Source of the DNA: JBGPHT01 sp041484525
Lineage (GTDB): Bacteria > Acidobacteriota > Terriglobia > Bryobacterales > Bryobacteraceae
Direction of reading: 5' to 3'
Assembly: GCA_041484525.1 (NCBI GenBank)
Contig: JBGPHT010000016.1
Span: 15,474-79,473, forward strand
Length of the DNA stretch: 64,000 nt
The position numbers and the translations under genes were made by a program. Numbering within the stretch: position 1 is the first letter of the stretch; each line of letters begins with the position of its first letter. Positions 1 to 7,997 of this stretch are shown here, one piece after another. Below the pieces are notes generated by a model. It worked only from the letters and a program-made list of their open reading frames with translations. It was not told the origin of the DNA and made no database searches.

Positions 1-509
1 GGCGCCAGCACGACGTAGCAGGGCAGGTTCTGGTTCTCGGTGCCGAGGCCGTACGTGACCCACGAGCCCACGCTCGGGCGCTTGAAGGTGACGGAGCCGG
101 TGTGGATGCCGAGCGTCGCTTGAAAGTGATCGTTGTGGTCGCCGCGCATGGAGCGGATGATGCAGAGGTCGTCCACACATTCGGCGATGTTGGGGAACAG
201 GTCGGTGACCTCGATGCCCGACTGGCCATGCGGCCGCGCCGTCCAGGGCGACGCCAGAAACTTGCGGCCGTTCAGATCCGCCGGCTTGGGCTTGGGGTCG
301 AACGAATCGGTGTGCGACATGCCGCCCGAAAGATAGATGAAGATCACGCGCTTCGCCGTGCCGGGGAAGTGCGGGGTTTTGGGGGCGAGCGGGTTGGCCG
401 CGCCGGGCGTGGTGCCCTTCGCCATCAGCTCGCTCAGCATGGCGGGGAAGAGGCCCGATCCCAGCAGGAGCGAGCGTACCATCTGGCGCCGGTTGCAATC
501 GCAGGTCAT
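1..509 (-). CDS. DUF1501 family protein, C-terminal part beyond the window
   Basis: The visible 169 residues are the N-terminal part of a DUF1501 protein, a family with a sulfatase-like fold that is typical of Planctomycetes and Acidobacteria. After a twin-arginine-like start (NRRQMVRSLLLGSG) come the family landmarks FIYLSGGMSHTDSFDPKP and a run ending in RSMRGDHNDHF. Translation starts at an ATG only 9 bp after the stop of the DUF1549/DUF1553 gene, so the two form an operon; this pair is very common in these phyla. Export and a role in polysaccharide or sulfated-substrate use are inferences from the family's usual setting. The gene is cut by the window edge. Confidence 0.88.
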   Translation of the reverse strand, partial: MTCDCNRRQMVRSLLLGSGLFPAMLSELMAKGTTPGAANPLAPKTPHFPGTAKRVIFIYLSGGMSHTDSFDPKPKPADLNGRKFLASPWTARPHGQSGIEVTDLFPNIAECVDDLCIIRSMRGDHNDHFQATLGIHTGSVTFKRPSVGSWVTYGLGTENQNLPCYVVLA

Positions 510-518
510 CGTCACTCC

Positions 519-2858
519 TCAATCCAAGGTCAAAAACTCACTGCTGCTCAACAGGACGCGCATCAGGGCGGCCCAGGACTGCTGCGAGGCCGCGAGAAAT
601 TGGCGGACATCCTTCACTTCGTCGGATGACGGCGCGCGCCCGTACGCCAGCTTATATGCGTACGTGAGATTGCCATTCACCCGCGCCGCCAGGGCCTCGG
701 CCTGCGCGTGAAAAAACGGGTCGTTCATCGTGTAGAGAGCTTGCAGCGCAGTGGTCGTCACGGGCCGCACACCAGTTTCGGAGTTGGTATCGGCGCCGTC
801 GAAGAGATCGAGGAACGGCTGCCGCCGGATGCGCTGCTGCATCAGGTAGACGCTGCGCTTGCTAGTGGCGAACTTGTCTTCGGCCCCGCTGAACGGCGTG
901 TGCTGCGTGTATTTCCACTGCATCTCCGGCGGGAACGGCTCCTCGCCGCCGGGTGCGGGATCGAGCTTGCCGCTCAACGCCAGCAGCGAATCGCGGATCT
1001 CTTCCGCGTCCAGCCGCCGCCGGTTGAAACGCCACTGATACGCGTTCTTCGAGTCCTTCAAAGCGTTGCGCGCGTCATCGCCGCTCGCCATCTGGTAGCC
1101 GCGCGAGAGCATGATCAGACGGTGCATCTTCTTCACCGACCAGCCGCTCTCGACGAATCGGGCCGCGAGATAATCCAGCAGTTCGCGATTGACCGGCGCC
1201 TCGCCGCGCGCGCCGAAATCATCGGGCGTGGGCACGATGCCCTGGCCGAAATGCCATAGCCAGATGCGGTTCACCATCACGCGCGCGGTCAGTGGATTCT
1301 TCGGGTCGGCGATCCAGTCCGCCAGTTCGAGCCGCCCCGAACCCTTTTCGTCCGGTGGCAGTTTAGCCGCGCCGAGAACCGTGAGGAATCCGCGCGGCAC
1401 CGCCGGCCCCAGCGTGCCAGGCTCACCGCGCACCATGACGCGCGCGTCGCCAGGAGTCCCTTCCGAAACGGCGTAAGCTTTCGCCAGGTACGGATATTCC
1501 GCGGAGAGCTTGCGCAGCTTCTCGCGATTCTCCTGCTCGGCCTTCCGCTTTTCCTCCGGCGTGGCGAACTTGATCCGGGCGGCCTTGATGTCCTCGATGC
1601 GGTTGTCGAGGCCGGAAAGTTCCGTCTCGTAATACTTAAGCTTCTCGGCATCTTCCGGACGCAGCGCCGCGAAGCCGTAGGTGTGCGGATAGATCTCGGT
1701 GCCCGCGTGCGCAAAATTGGTGCTCTTGAAAATACCGTAGAGCGCGTAGTAATCGGCGGTGGGGATGGGGTCGAACTTGTGATCGTGACAGCGCGCGCAT
1801 CCCACGCTCAGGCCGAGCATGCCTTTGCCGAGGTTGTCGATGGCGTCGTCGATCGTCAGGTGGAATTCGGCCTTGCGGGATCCGAAGCGGCGCGCGTTGG
1901 CGAGATAGCTGGTGGCGACGATCTTCTGCTGCCATTCCTCTTTGTTCTTCTCGAGTAGGTTGTCGCGCGCGGCGATCGCGTCGCCCGCGATCTGGTCGCG
2001 CAGAAACTGATCGTACGGCTTGTCGCCGTTGAACGATTCGATCACCCAGTTGCGGTACCGGTACATGGCGGGCACGGGGAAATCGGCGTTATCGCCCGAA
2101 GTATCGGCATAGCGCACGACGTCCAGCCAGTGCCGTCCCCATCGCTCCCCATACTGCTGCGACGCGAGCAGCCGGTCCACTATTTTGGCGAAGGCGTTCG
2201 GCGAATTGTCCTTGAGGAAGGCGTCCACTTCTTCCGGCGTGGGAGGGAGGCCGGTCAGATCGTAGGTGGCGCGTCGGATCAGCGCGAGTTTGCCGGCGCG
2301 CGGCTGGGCCGTCAGCTTCTGCTCATCCATCTTCGACTTCAGGAAGCGGTCGATGGGCGACAGATTCCACTCGGACGAGGAAGCGCGCGGCGGCTCGGGA
2401 TCGCGCACCGGTTGGAAAGACCAGTGCTGCCGGGCCGTTTCCCAGTTGTAGGCAGGCGGCGCCGGAGCCGGAGGCAGAGCGTCAGTGCGCGGATCGGGCG
2501 CGCCCATCCGGATCCACTCAGCCAGTTTCTCGATTTCAGACCGATCGAGCGTCTTGCCGGGCGGCATCTTGAAATCTTTGTTGATGCCGCGCACGGCGGC
2601 GATGATCAGGCTCTCTTCGGGCTTCCCTGACACGAGCACCGGCAGGCCAGACTTTCCGCCGCGCAGCATTCCCGCGCGGGAATCGAGCAGCAGGCCGGCC
2701 ATCGGCGGCGAGACCTTCGAGCTGTGACAGGCGTAGCAGTTGGCGACGAGCAAGGGGCGGATGTGGGTCTCGAAGAATGCGATGCCGTCCGCCGAGGGAG
2801 CTTGGGCGCAGAGGGGGACGACAAATACCAGCATGCCGATCGCCCTCCACATGGACAT
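519..2858 (-). CDS. DUF1549/DUF1553 protein with cytochrome-c-like N-terminus
   Basis: A 779-residue secreted protein. After a hydrophobic signal (MWRAIGMLVFVVPLCAQA) it has a planctomycete-type cytochrome c segment with a heme-binding CYACH at about residues 41-45, then the DUF1549 region (YDLTGLPPTPEEVDAFL, YGERWGRHWLDVVRYADT), a second CxxCH (CARCH) and the C-terminal DUF1553 region (NPLTARVMVNRIWLWHFGQG). The frame is open to an ATG at 2975 that overlaps the upstream stop, but those 39 extra residues come from a repeat-like intergenic element, so the start next to the signal peptide is preferred (ATG at 2858 or 2852). It is followed after 9 bp by the DUF1501 gene. Its biochemical role is unknown. 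Confidence 0.87.
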   Translation of the reverse strand: MSMWRAIGMLVFVVPLCAQAPSADGIAFFETHIRPLLVANCYACHSSKVSPPMAGLLLDSRAGMLRGGKSGLPVLVSGKPEESLIIAAVRGINKDFKMPPGKTLDRSEIEKLAEWIRMGAPDPRTDALPPAPAPPAYNWETARQHWSFQPVRDPEPPRASSSEWNLSPIDRFLKSKMDEQKLTAQPRAGKLALIRRATYDLTGLPPTPEEVDAFLKDNSPNAFAKIVDRLLASQQYGERWGRHWLDVVRYADTSGDNADFPVPAMYRYRNWVIESFNGDKPYDQFLRDQIAGDAIAARDNLLEKNKEEWQQKIVATSYLANARRFGSRKAEFHLTIDDAIDNLGKGMLGLSVGCARCHDHKFDPIPTADYYALYGIFKSTNFAHAGTEIYPHTYGFAALRPEDAEKLKYYETELSGLDNRIEDIKAARIKFATPEEKRKAEQENREKLRKLSAEYPYLAKAYAVSEGTPGDARVMVRGEPGTLGPAVPRGFLTVLGAAKLPPDEKGSGRLELADWIADPKNPLTARVMVNRIWLWHFGQGIVPTPDDFGARGEAPVNRELLDYLAARFVESGWSVKKMHRLIMLSRGYQMASGDDARNALKDSKNAYQWRFNRRRLDAEEIRDSLLALSGKLDPAPGGEEPFPPEMQWKYTQHTPFSGAEDKFATSKRSVYLMQQRIRRQPFLDLFDGADTNSETGVRPVTTTALQALYTMNDPFFHAQAEALAARVNGNLTYAYKLAYGRAPSSDEVKDVRQFLAASQQSWAALMRVLLSSSEFLTLD

Positions 2859-2880
2859 TAGTATATCGCTCGTGGCAACA

Positions 2881-2985
2881 GAGCCGCGCGCGTGAGCACG
2901 CGGTTGGTGGGCAGCAGAGTGCCTTTCCATTAGGGGTCGCCGCGTTGCCACGGCCGACCGCTCCCTTACGGTCACGGCCCTGTTC
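2881..2985. repeat. Candidate dispersed palindromic intergenic element
   Basis: The gap between the two flanking genes contains two hairpins: CGCGTG-AG-CACGCG at 2889-2902 and GACCG-8 nt-CGGTC at 2956-2973, joined by a non-coding-looking linker. The layout recalls dispersed intergenic elements of acidobacterial genomes, which is recollection rather than a search result. Only one copy was noticed in this window. The stop codon and last residues of the upstream gene lie inside it, so the element appears to have supplied a C-terminus. Confidence 0.4.
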
Positions 2986-3580
2986 GACGCTTCGCGCGGA
3001 TCGTCACGTTTAGTTCATCGTTGCGGATGTTGGTGAAGCGCAGGGTCACGCGAGACTGGGCGTCGAGCGCGATCACGGCGGGAGTATTGACGCTCGTCAG
3101 CATCCAGCCGTCGGGCAGGGTCACGTAGTTGAGCGGACGGCCGAGCGTCCGGGTCCAGACGAGTTCCCCGTTCTCGACTTTATAGCCCACCGGGTCGACG
3201 TACGACTCCTCCACTCGAATGCGGACGGTTTCGCCCTCGGCAACCGCCTTCGACAGATCGCCTTGCACCACCACCGAGTCGGGGTCCGTCGGCGTCGGGT
3301 AGTAGCCGAGTGCGTTCACTTCCTTGCCGGTGACCGTGTGAGTGTGGAGCGGCTCGCCCGTGTCGAGGTTGAACATCTTTGCATCTGGCGAAACCGCGCT
3401 GCCTTTGCGCACGAAACTGTGGACCGATTTCTGGCCCACGCGCGTGACCGTGAAATCGTGAGAGATGCGGAACTGGTGCGTCGCAGGGTCGAGGAGCCAG
3501 TAGCGGATGTCGCGGTCGTGTTCCGCGCGATGGAACTGCGCGAAGACGAGGGCCGGCGCCAGTAGTAAGATCCATCTCAT
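2972..3580 (-). CDS. Secreted protein of unknown function, paralogue of its neighbour
   Basis: 202 residues with a short signal peptide (MRWILLLAPALVFA). The body reads as a beta-rich domain describing the same layout as the upstream gene product: a W/Y-x-L-L-DPATH-F segment, a GEPLHTHTVTGKE segment, an ETVRIRVEESYVDP segment and a final R-V-T-L-R-F-T-N-I-R-N-DEL segment. It overlaps the upstream gene by 4 bp (ATGA) and is therefore probably co-translated with it and with the CocE-type hydrolase. The last residues and stop fall in a repeat-like element. No known family was recognised. Confidence 0.75.
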   Translation of the reverse strand: MRWILLLAPALVFAQFHRAEHDRDIRYWLLDPATHQFRISHDFTVTRVGQKSVHSFVRKGSAVSPDAKMFNLDTGEPLHTHTVTGKEVNALGYYPTPTDPDSVVVQGDLSKAVAEGETVRIRVEESYVDPVGYKVENGELVWTRTLGRPLNYVTLPDGWMLTSVNTPAVIALDAQSRVTLRFTNIRNDELNVTIRAKRRTGP

Positions 3581-4164
3581 TTGAGCCTCCTGCCGACGAT
3601 CCGTACGGGAAGCTGGTCGTCGCGGTCATTCAGGAAACTGACGCGGATGCGGCTGTCGGCGCCGGTGGACACGATGGCCGGCGATGCCGAGTCCACCAGT
3701 TCAAAACCCTTGGGCAGCACCACTACGTTGCGCTTGATTCCGAGCGGGCGGTCGAAGACGAAGCCGGTCTCGGTTTCGTAATATGACAACGCGTCGGTGT
3801 ACGTCTTATAGATGCGGATGCGCGTCTCGGCGCCCTTCGGCACGGGCTTGAGCAGCGTTACCCGGAGAAACTGCGCATCGTCCGCGGTGCGCGCGCCCAC
3901 GCCGCCCGAGGCCTTCGCGCTCTTGCCGTCGACCACGGTGAATTCGAGCGGCTTACCGGTCGCGCGGTCGATGACGCGCTCCTTCGACGCCGTCGAGCCG
4001 GGACGGATGGGGTTGAAGAAGTAGGCCGCGCCTTCGCGCACAGCCGTCACATCGTAGATGATGTCGAAGGCGTGCGTGCCGGGCGCCAGCAGTTCGTAGA
4101 CGGTGATCTCATCCGCCCCGCGCAGCGGCGCCAAGGCAATCAACAGCAGCAATATCGTTTTCAT
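3577..4164 (-). CDS. Secreted protein of unknown function, tandem paralogue
   Basis: 195 residues with a signal peptide (MKTILLLLIALAPLRGA). It shares its order of motifs with the next gene: LLAPGTHAFDIIYDVT, a GKPLEFTVVDGK segment, TRIRIYKTYTDALSY, a PLGIKRNVVVLPKGFEL segment and SRIRVSFLNDRDDQLPVRI. The two therefore look like products of a local duplication that has diverged strongly. The gene is linked on both sides by 4-bp ATGA overlaps, upstream to the CocE-type hydrolase and downstream to its paralogue. A periplasmic role alongside the hydrolase is an inference; no family was recognised. Confidence 0.75.
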   Translation of the reverse strand: MKTILLLLIALAPLRGADEITVYELLAPGTHAFDIIYDVTAVREGAAYFFNPIRPGSTASKERVIDRATGKPLEFTVVDGKSAKASGGVGARTADDAQFLRVTLLKPVPKGAETRIRIYKTYTDALSYYETETGFVFDRPLGIKRNVVVLPKGFELVDSASPAIVSTGADSRIRVSFLNDRDDQLPVRIVGRRLK

Positions 4165-6119
4165 TCCGTCACCCTCAATTGGATGCGTGAGCCGTCGGCG
4201 CCGCCGTAATACACGCGCTCAAAGGCCTTCTGAAAATCGGCCGCCAACGCTTTTGGAATCTCCATGAACTTCTGCGGATTGCGATCCGTCAGTGGGAACC
4301 ACGAACTTTGCACCTGCACCATGATGCGATGCCCCTGGCGCCAGGTGTGCGCGATATCCGGCAGCACAAACATGATGCGGTCGGGTTTACCGGGTTCGAA
4401 CGGCACCGGCTTTTCGAAGCTCTTGCGGAACTTGCCGCGGAACGGCTCGCCGCGAATGAGTTGCTGGTAGCCGCCCATCGGCACGGCGTTGGGGTTGGCG
4501 GCGGCTGCTGGGGCTGCGGCGGGCGGAGCGCCGGGGAGGGCGGCGGGCGCTGGGTTGTTGTAATCCGGGTAGTCGCCCGGGAACACGTCGATCACCTTCA
4601 CGTCGAAATCGGAATCGGTGCCTGTGGTCGAAACCTTCAGATCGACCGTGATCGGTCCGAGGACGGTCACGTCGCGATCCAGCAGCTCCGTCTTGAAGAC
4701 CAGCACATCGGGGCGCATCGAGGCGAAGCGCTGGTCCTCCGTCATGTAGCTGTTCAAGATGCCCAGCCCGATGCGGCTAATATACGGCACCGGCTTGTTG
4801 GGATCGGAGAGGTACTCTTCGAATCCCGACTCCACCGGTCGCGACCACGTCAGCTTTCCCTTCGAGTCGAGGAAGATATCGGTGGGCTTGGCTTCGCGCG
4901 GCGGCCACTGGTCGAATCTCCGCCACTGGTTCATCCCCGTTTGAAACAGCCAGGCCTTGGGAAACTTGCCGTCGCCTCGGCCTTTCAGGTAGTAAACGAA
5001 AAACGGCAGCTCGATCTTCTCGCGATAATACTGCCCGGTCTTCGAGCCGAAGTTGATGTTGCCGAGCCGGTCGCCGTCGCCGCGCGCGAAGCCGCCGTGA
5101 TTCCACGGACCCATCACCAGCATGTCGGCGGGCGGCGTGTTCTTCTCCATGAAATCGAACTGGCGCAGGGGGCCCTGCGGGTCCTCGGTGTCGTACCAGC
5201 CGCCTACGAGCATCACGGCCGGCTTGATGGCTTTCAAGTGCTTCCAGATGGCGCGCGATTGCCACACTTCGTCGTACGAGGTATGGTCGATGTTCATGTT
5301 CCACATGGGTTGCTTGTGTTTGAAATATTTCTCGTCGCCGTTCGAGAGCGAGCCCAGGCTGAGGTAGAAGTCGTAGCCGTCGGGCGTGCCGAAGTCGAAC
5401 GGGACCGTGCGCTGCGGCGGCGCCGGGTCGCCTTCGCGATTGCGGAACCCCATGTAGAAACTGAAGCGGTGCGCCAGCATGAAGGCGCCGTTGTGGTAGA
5501 CGTCGTCGCCCATGTAGTAATCGGTGACGGGCGCCTGCGGGGAAACGGCCACCAGAGCGGGGTGCGCGTCCACCATCCCGGCAGTGGCGTAGAATCCGGG
5601 CTGCGAGATGCCCCACATGCCGGCCTTGCCGGTGTTGCCGGGGACGTGTTTGACCAGCCAGTCGACGGTGTCCCAGGTGTCGGTGCTCTCGTCCGTATCC
5701 TGCGGGCCGTTCTTCGCCGGCTTGTGCGGGCGAATGGTAACGAAGTCGCCCTCGCTCATGAAGCGGCCGCGCACATCCTGGTACACGAAGATGAACTTTT
5801 CGCGCTCGAACAACTCGGACGGGCCGAGGCTGCCGCGGTATAAGTCGATGCCGTACGGCGCCACGTTGTAGCCGGTGCGCTGCATGAGCATGGGGTAAGT
5901 CTTGCCGTCGGAAAAAACATCCTTCGGGATGTAGACGGAGGTGAAGAGCTTGACCCCGTCGCGCGCGGCAATGCGGTATTCGAACTTGGTGTAGTTCTCG
6001 CGAACGAAGGCCGCGCGTTCGGCCGCCGCCGTGCCGGTCTGGGCGGCGCCGCGCCCTCCTTGAGCGGCGGCAAGGCCCGCGAGTAGCAGGACGAGAATCA
6101 AAGTGGGCATGACGGGCAT
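4161..6119 (-). CDS. CocE/NonD family hydrolase (X-Pro dipeptidyl-peptidase-like)
   Basis: 652 residues, exported (MPVMPTLILVLLLAGLAAAQ signal). The CocE family markers are clear: YQDVRGRFMSEGDF near residues 113-126, the nucleophile in MWGISQPGFYA (Ser172), a GGWYDTEDPQGP loop carrying the likely catalytic Asp and a GPWNHGGFARG loop carrying the His. The C-terminal third is the jelly-roll domain of the family. Members hydrolyse esters or amides such as cephalosporin side chains, cocaine or X-Pro peptides; the substrate here cannot be told. It heads a three-gene operon with two secreted unknowns. A second ATG nine bases downstream is an alternative start. Confidence 0.9.
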   Translation of the reverse strand: MPVMPTLILVLLLAGLAAAQGGRGAAQTGTAAAERAAFVRENYTKFEYRIAARDGVKLFTSVYIPKDVFSDGKTYPMLMQRTGYNVAPYGIDLYRGSLGPSELFEREKFIFVYQDVRGRFMSEGDFVTIRPHKPAKNGPQDTDESTDTWDTVDWLVKHVPGNTGKAGMWGISQPGFYATAGMVDAHPALVAVSPQAPVTDYYMGDDVYHNGAFMLAHRFSFYMGFRNREGDPAPPQRTVPFDFGTPDGYDFYLSLGSLSNGDEKYFKHKQPMWNMNIDHTSYDEVWQSRAIWKHLKAIKPAVMLVGGWYDTEDPQGPLRQFDFMEKNTPPADMLVMGPWNHGGFARGDGDRLGNINFGSKTGQYYREKIELPFFVYYLKGRGDGKFPKAWLFQTGMNQWRRFDQWPPREAKPTDIFLDSKGKLTWSRPVESGFEEYLSDPNKPVPYISRIGLGILNSYMTEDQRFASMRPDVLVFKTELLDRDVTVLGPITVDLKVSTTGTDSDFDVKVIDVFPGDYPDYNNPAPAALPGAPPAAAPAAAANPNAVPMGGYQQLIRGEPFRGKFRKSFEKPVPFEPGKPDRIMFVLPDIAHTWRQGHRIMVQVQSSWFPLTDRNPQKFMEIPKALAADFQKAFERVYYGGADGSRIQLRVTE

Positions 6120-6134
6120 TCTAGCCCATTCGCG

Positions 6135-6449
6135 CTACTTCTTGGGCGTGCTTTGTTTGGCGATGATCTGGTCTTTGATCTTGTCGTAGGTAGCTTGCGG
6201 GACGATCTTCCGCGAGACGAGCTGGTCCTTCCGGTCATAGGGCCGGCCGGCGATGATCTTGGCGGAATAAGCGTCGCCGATGCCGGGAAGCGCCTTGAGC
6301 GCATCCTGGCTGGCGGTGTTGATGTCGAGTTGCGCGGCTGCGGCGGCAGGCGATGCCGGCGTCTTCTTCGGCGTGGCCTTCTTTTGCGCCGGCGCCGCTG
6401 CCAGCGACAACGCCGCGATCAGGATCAGTATGTATTTTGCGAATTTCAC
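6135..6449 (-). CDS. Exported helix-hairpin-helix protein, ComEA-like
   Basis: 104 residues from a GTG start preceded by GGGAGGG. A signal peptide (KYILILIAALSLAAAPA) is followed by a Lys/Ala/Pro linker and one helix-hairpin-helix domain: INTASQDALKALPGIGDAYS and the continuation KIIAGRPYDRKDQL. This is the ComEA-type arrangement used for non-specific double-stranded DNA binding during DNA uptake, but many acidobacterial proteins of this size have no proven role. It lies 15 bp downstream of no gene on its own strand and just after the CocE gene on the opposite side of its stop, so it may be monocistronic. Confidence 0.8.
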   Translation of the reverse strand: MKFAKYILILIAALSLAAAPAQKKATPKKTPASPAAAAAQLDINTASQDALKALPGIGDAYSAKIIAGRPYDRKDQLVSRKIVPQATYDKIKDQIIAKQSTPKK

Positions 6450-6559
6450 GGTGTCCCTCCCAGGTCAGATTCTAGCGAAGGGCGAGCGTCTTCCGCAGCC
6501 CCCTTGGGTGGCCATTCTTCAGGCCGCTGCAGCCGGTAGGTTTTGGATAAACTACCGGC

Positions 6560-7987
6560 ATGATCGGAGTGCTATTGCTGCTGGCACAGGCACAGGTGGC
6601 GCAGACGCTTCCCACGCCCAAGCGGCCGCTGGAGATTGTCAGCCTCACGGATCAGGCGCGGGGCGTGCCCCCGGAGTTTTCGGCCGACCTGCTGCTGCGA
6701 ATCGCCGCGTCCACGCTCATTACCGAGACCAAGTGGAAACGCGAGCTGATTGAGGATGCCTTCGTCTCGGCGGCGCACGCTCCCCTGCCCTACAGACAAA
6801 GCGGCAGCAGCATCTCGACGGACACGCGCTGGTCGCAGGAGTGGTGGCCTAACGACCTGGAGAAGCTGACGCTCCAGACACGAGCCGTGGATGCCATGCT
6901 GGCGCTCGACCGCGAGCGGGCGCTGGCTATGTTCCAGGACGTCGTCATGGGCGAGATTGCAACGCCCACCTGCCAGGATGCGGTATCGCCGGACCTCTCT
7001 TCGTATTACAAGACTGCGACGGAATTGTTTCGACGCGCCTTCACAGCGGAGCAGCGAAAGAAGGAGAGGGACGTCCAGTTTCTCGGAGATGTGATGGGAG
7101 CCATGCACTCCGCCGCGCAGGTGGTGCCGATCCTGAAACTCCTGGCCGAGGTGGAACTGACGGATGCCCAGCGGCAGCAGTTGACGGCGAAGTTCGCGGC
7201 AACGCTTGAAGCCGTCCCCGCCAACGACCGCATTTTCGGCAGGAGCGAACCGGTCCTGGTCTCCTCGGCCGTCCCGGCGATGCACGATTCGCTGCTCCTG
7301 CTGCCGGCGCTACGCGCGTACATCGTGCGCAACGAGAGCGGCGCACGCTGTAGCGACTGGCGCGTGAAGATGGGCAACTTGCCCGCGGCCGTGGCCAGTT
7401 TCAACACGCTGGTTGCCAAGGTGGACCCGGGAGCCACGCTGTACAAGCCGATCGCCGAAGAAGAATCGAAGCCCCTCAAGGACGGTCGCACGTTCGATCC
7501 GAAAATGTTCTGGCAGTCGAAGCGGTCGAAAGAAGTGCTGGATGCGCTCAAGTGGTTGAACCACGGCAACCGCAATCTGCCCGACAACCAGCGTTTCTGG
7601 ACGCTCGAGGAGCGTTCCACGAAGGAATGGGACGCGCACTATCACGATCTGCTGAAACTGATCGAAGCGTGGAAGGAAGAGGAAGAAACGTCGGCCGCGG
7701 ATTACTATTTCATGGTGGCGCATACGTACGAGTCGCTGGCGGCGCTGGTCCCGCCGGGGCCGGCACGGGAGGATGCGATGTCGAACTTTCTCAGCTTCGT
7801 GGAGCAGCGTTACGCTACGCTCGAAAACCGCAATCTGTGGTTCGTCATGGCGCGCTCGGCCTTGCAGCGGGCGAACTTCTCGAAGGACCCGAAGGACAGG
7901 GCGTGGATCTTCGACCGGATGGCGAGGAGCGGGAGCCCGGCGATCGCCGCGTATGCGCAGGTGGCTGCGAGAATCGGGCTGCCGTAG
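6560..7987 (+). CDS. Exported protein of unknown function
   Basis: 475 residues with a short, weak signal sequence (MIGVLLLLAQAQVAQ). The remainder is largely alpha-helical by composition, with recurrent A-L-x-x-F and E-R-A-L-A-M-F patterns that would fit an alpha-solenoid, but no clear TPR consensus was found. It contains isolated cysteines rather than a metal-binding cluster. The gene stands alone, divergent from the helix-hairpin-helix gene and convergent with the acyl-CoA ligase, which ends 10 bp away. No family was recognised. Confidence 0.75.
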   Translation: MIGVLLLLAQAQVAQTLPTPKRPLEIVSLTDQARGVPPEFSADLLLRIAASTLITETKWKRELIEDAFVSAAHAPLPYRQSGSSISTDTRWSQEWWPNDLEKLTLQTRAVDAMLALDRERALAMFQDVVMGEIATPTCQDAVSPDLSSYYKTATELFRRAFTAEQRKKERDVQFLGDVMGAMHSAAQVVPILKLLAEVELTDAQRQQLTAKFAATLEAVPANDRIFGRSEPVLVSSAVPAMHDSLLLLPALRAYIVRNESGARCSDWRVKMGNLPAAVASFNTLVAKVDPGATLYKPIAEEESKPLKDGRTFDPKMFWQSKRSKEVLDALKWLNHGNRNLPDNQRFWTLEERSTKEWDAHYHDLLKLIEAWKEEEETSAADYYFMVAHTYESLAALVPPGPAREDAMSNFLSFVEQRYATLENRNLWFVMARSALQRANFSKDPKDRAWIFDRMARSGSPAIAAYAQVAARIGLP

Positions 7988-7997
7988 ACGCGCGCAT

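Noticed and set aside
4308..5843. 511-codon plus-strand open frame opposite the CocE gene
   Set aside because: High-GC antisense shadow; the minus-strand frame carries all catalytic motifs.
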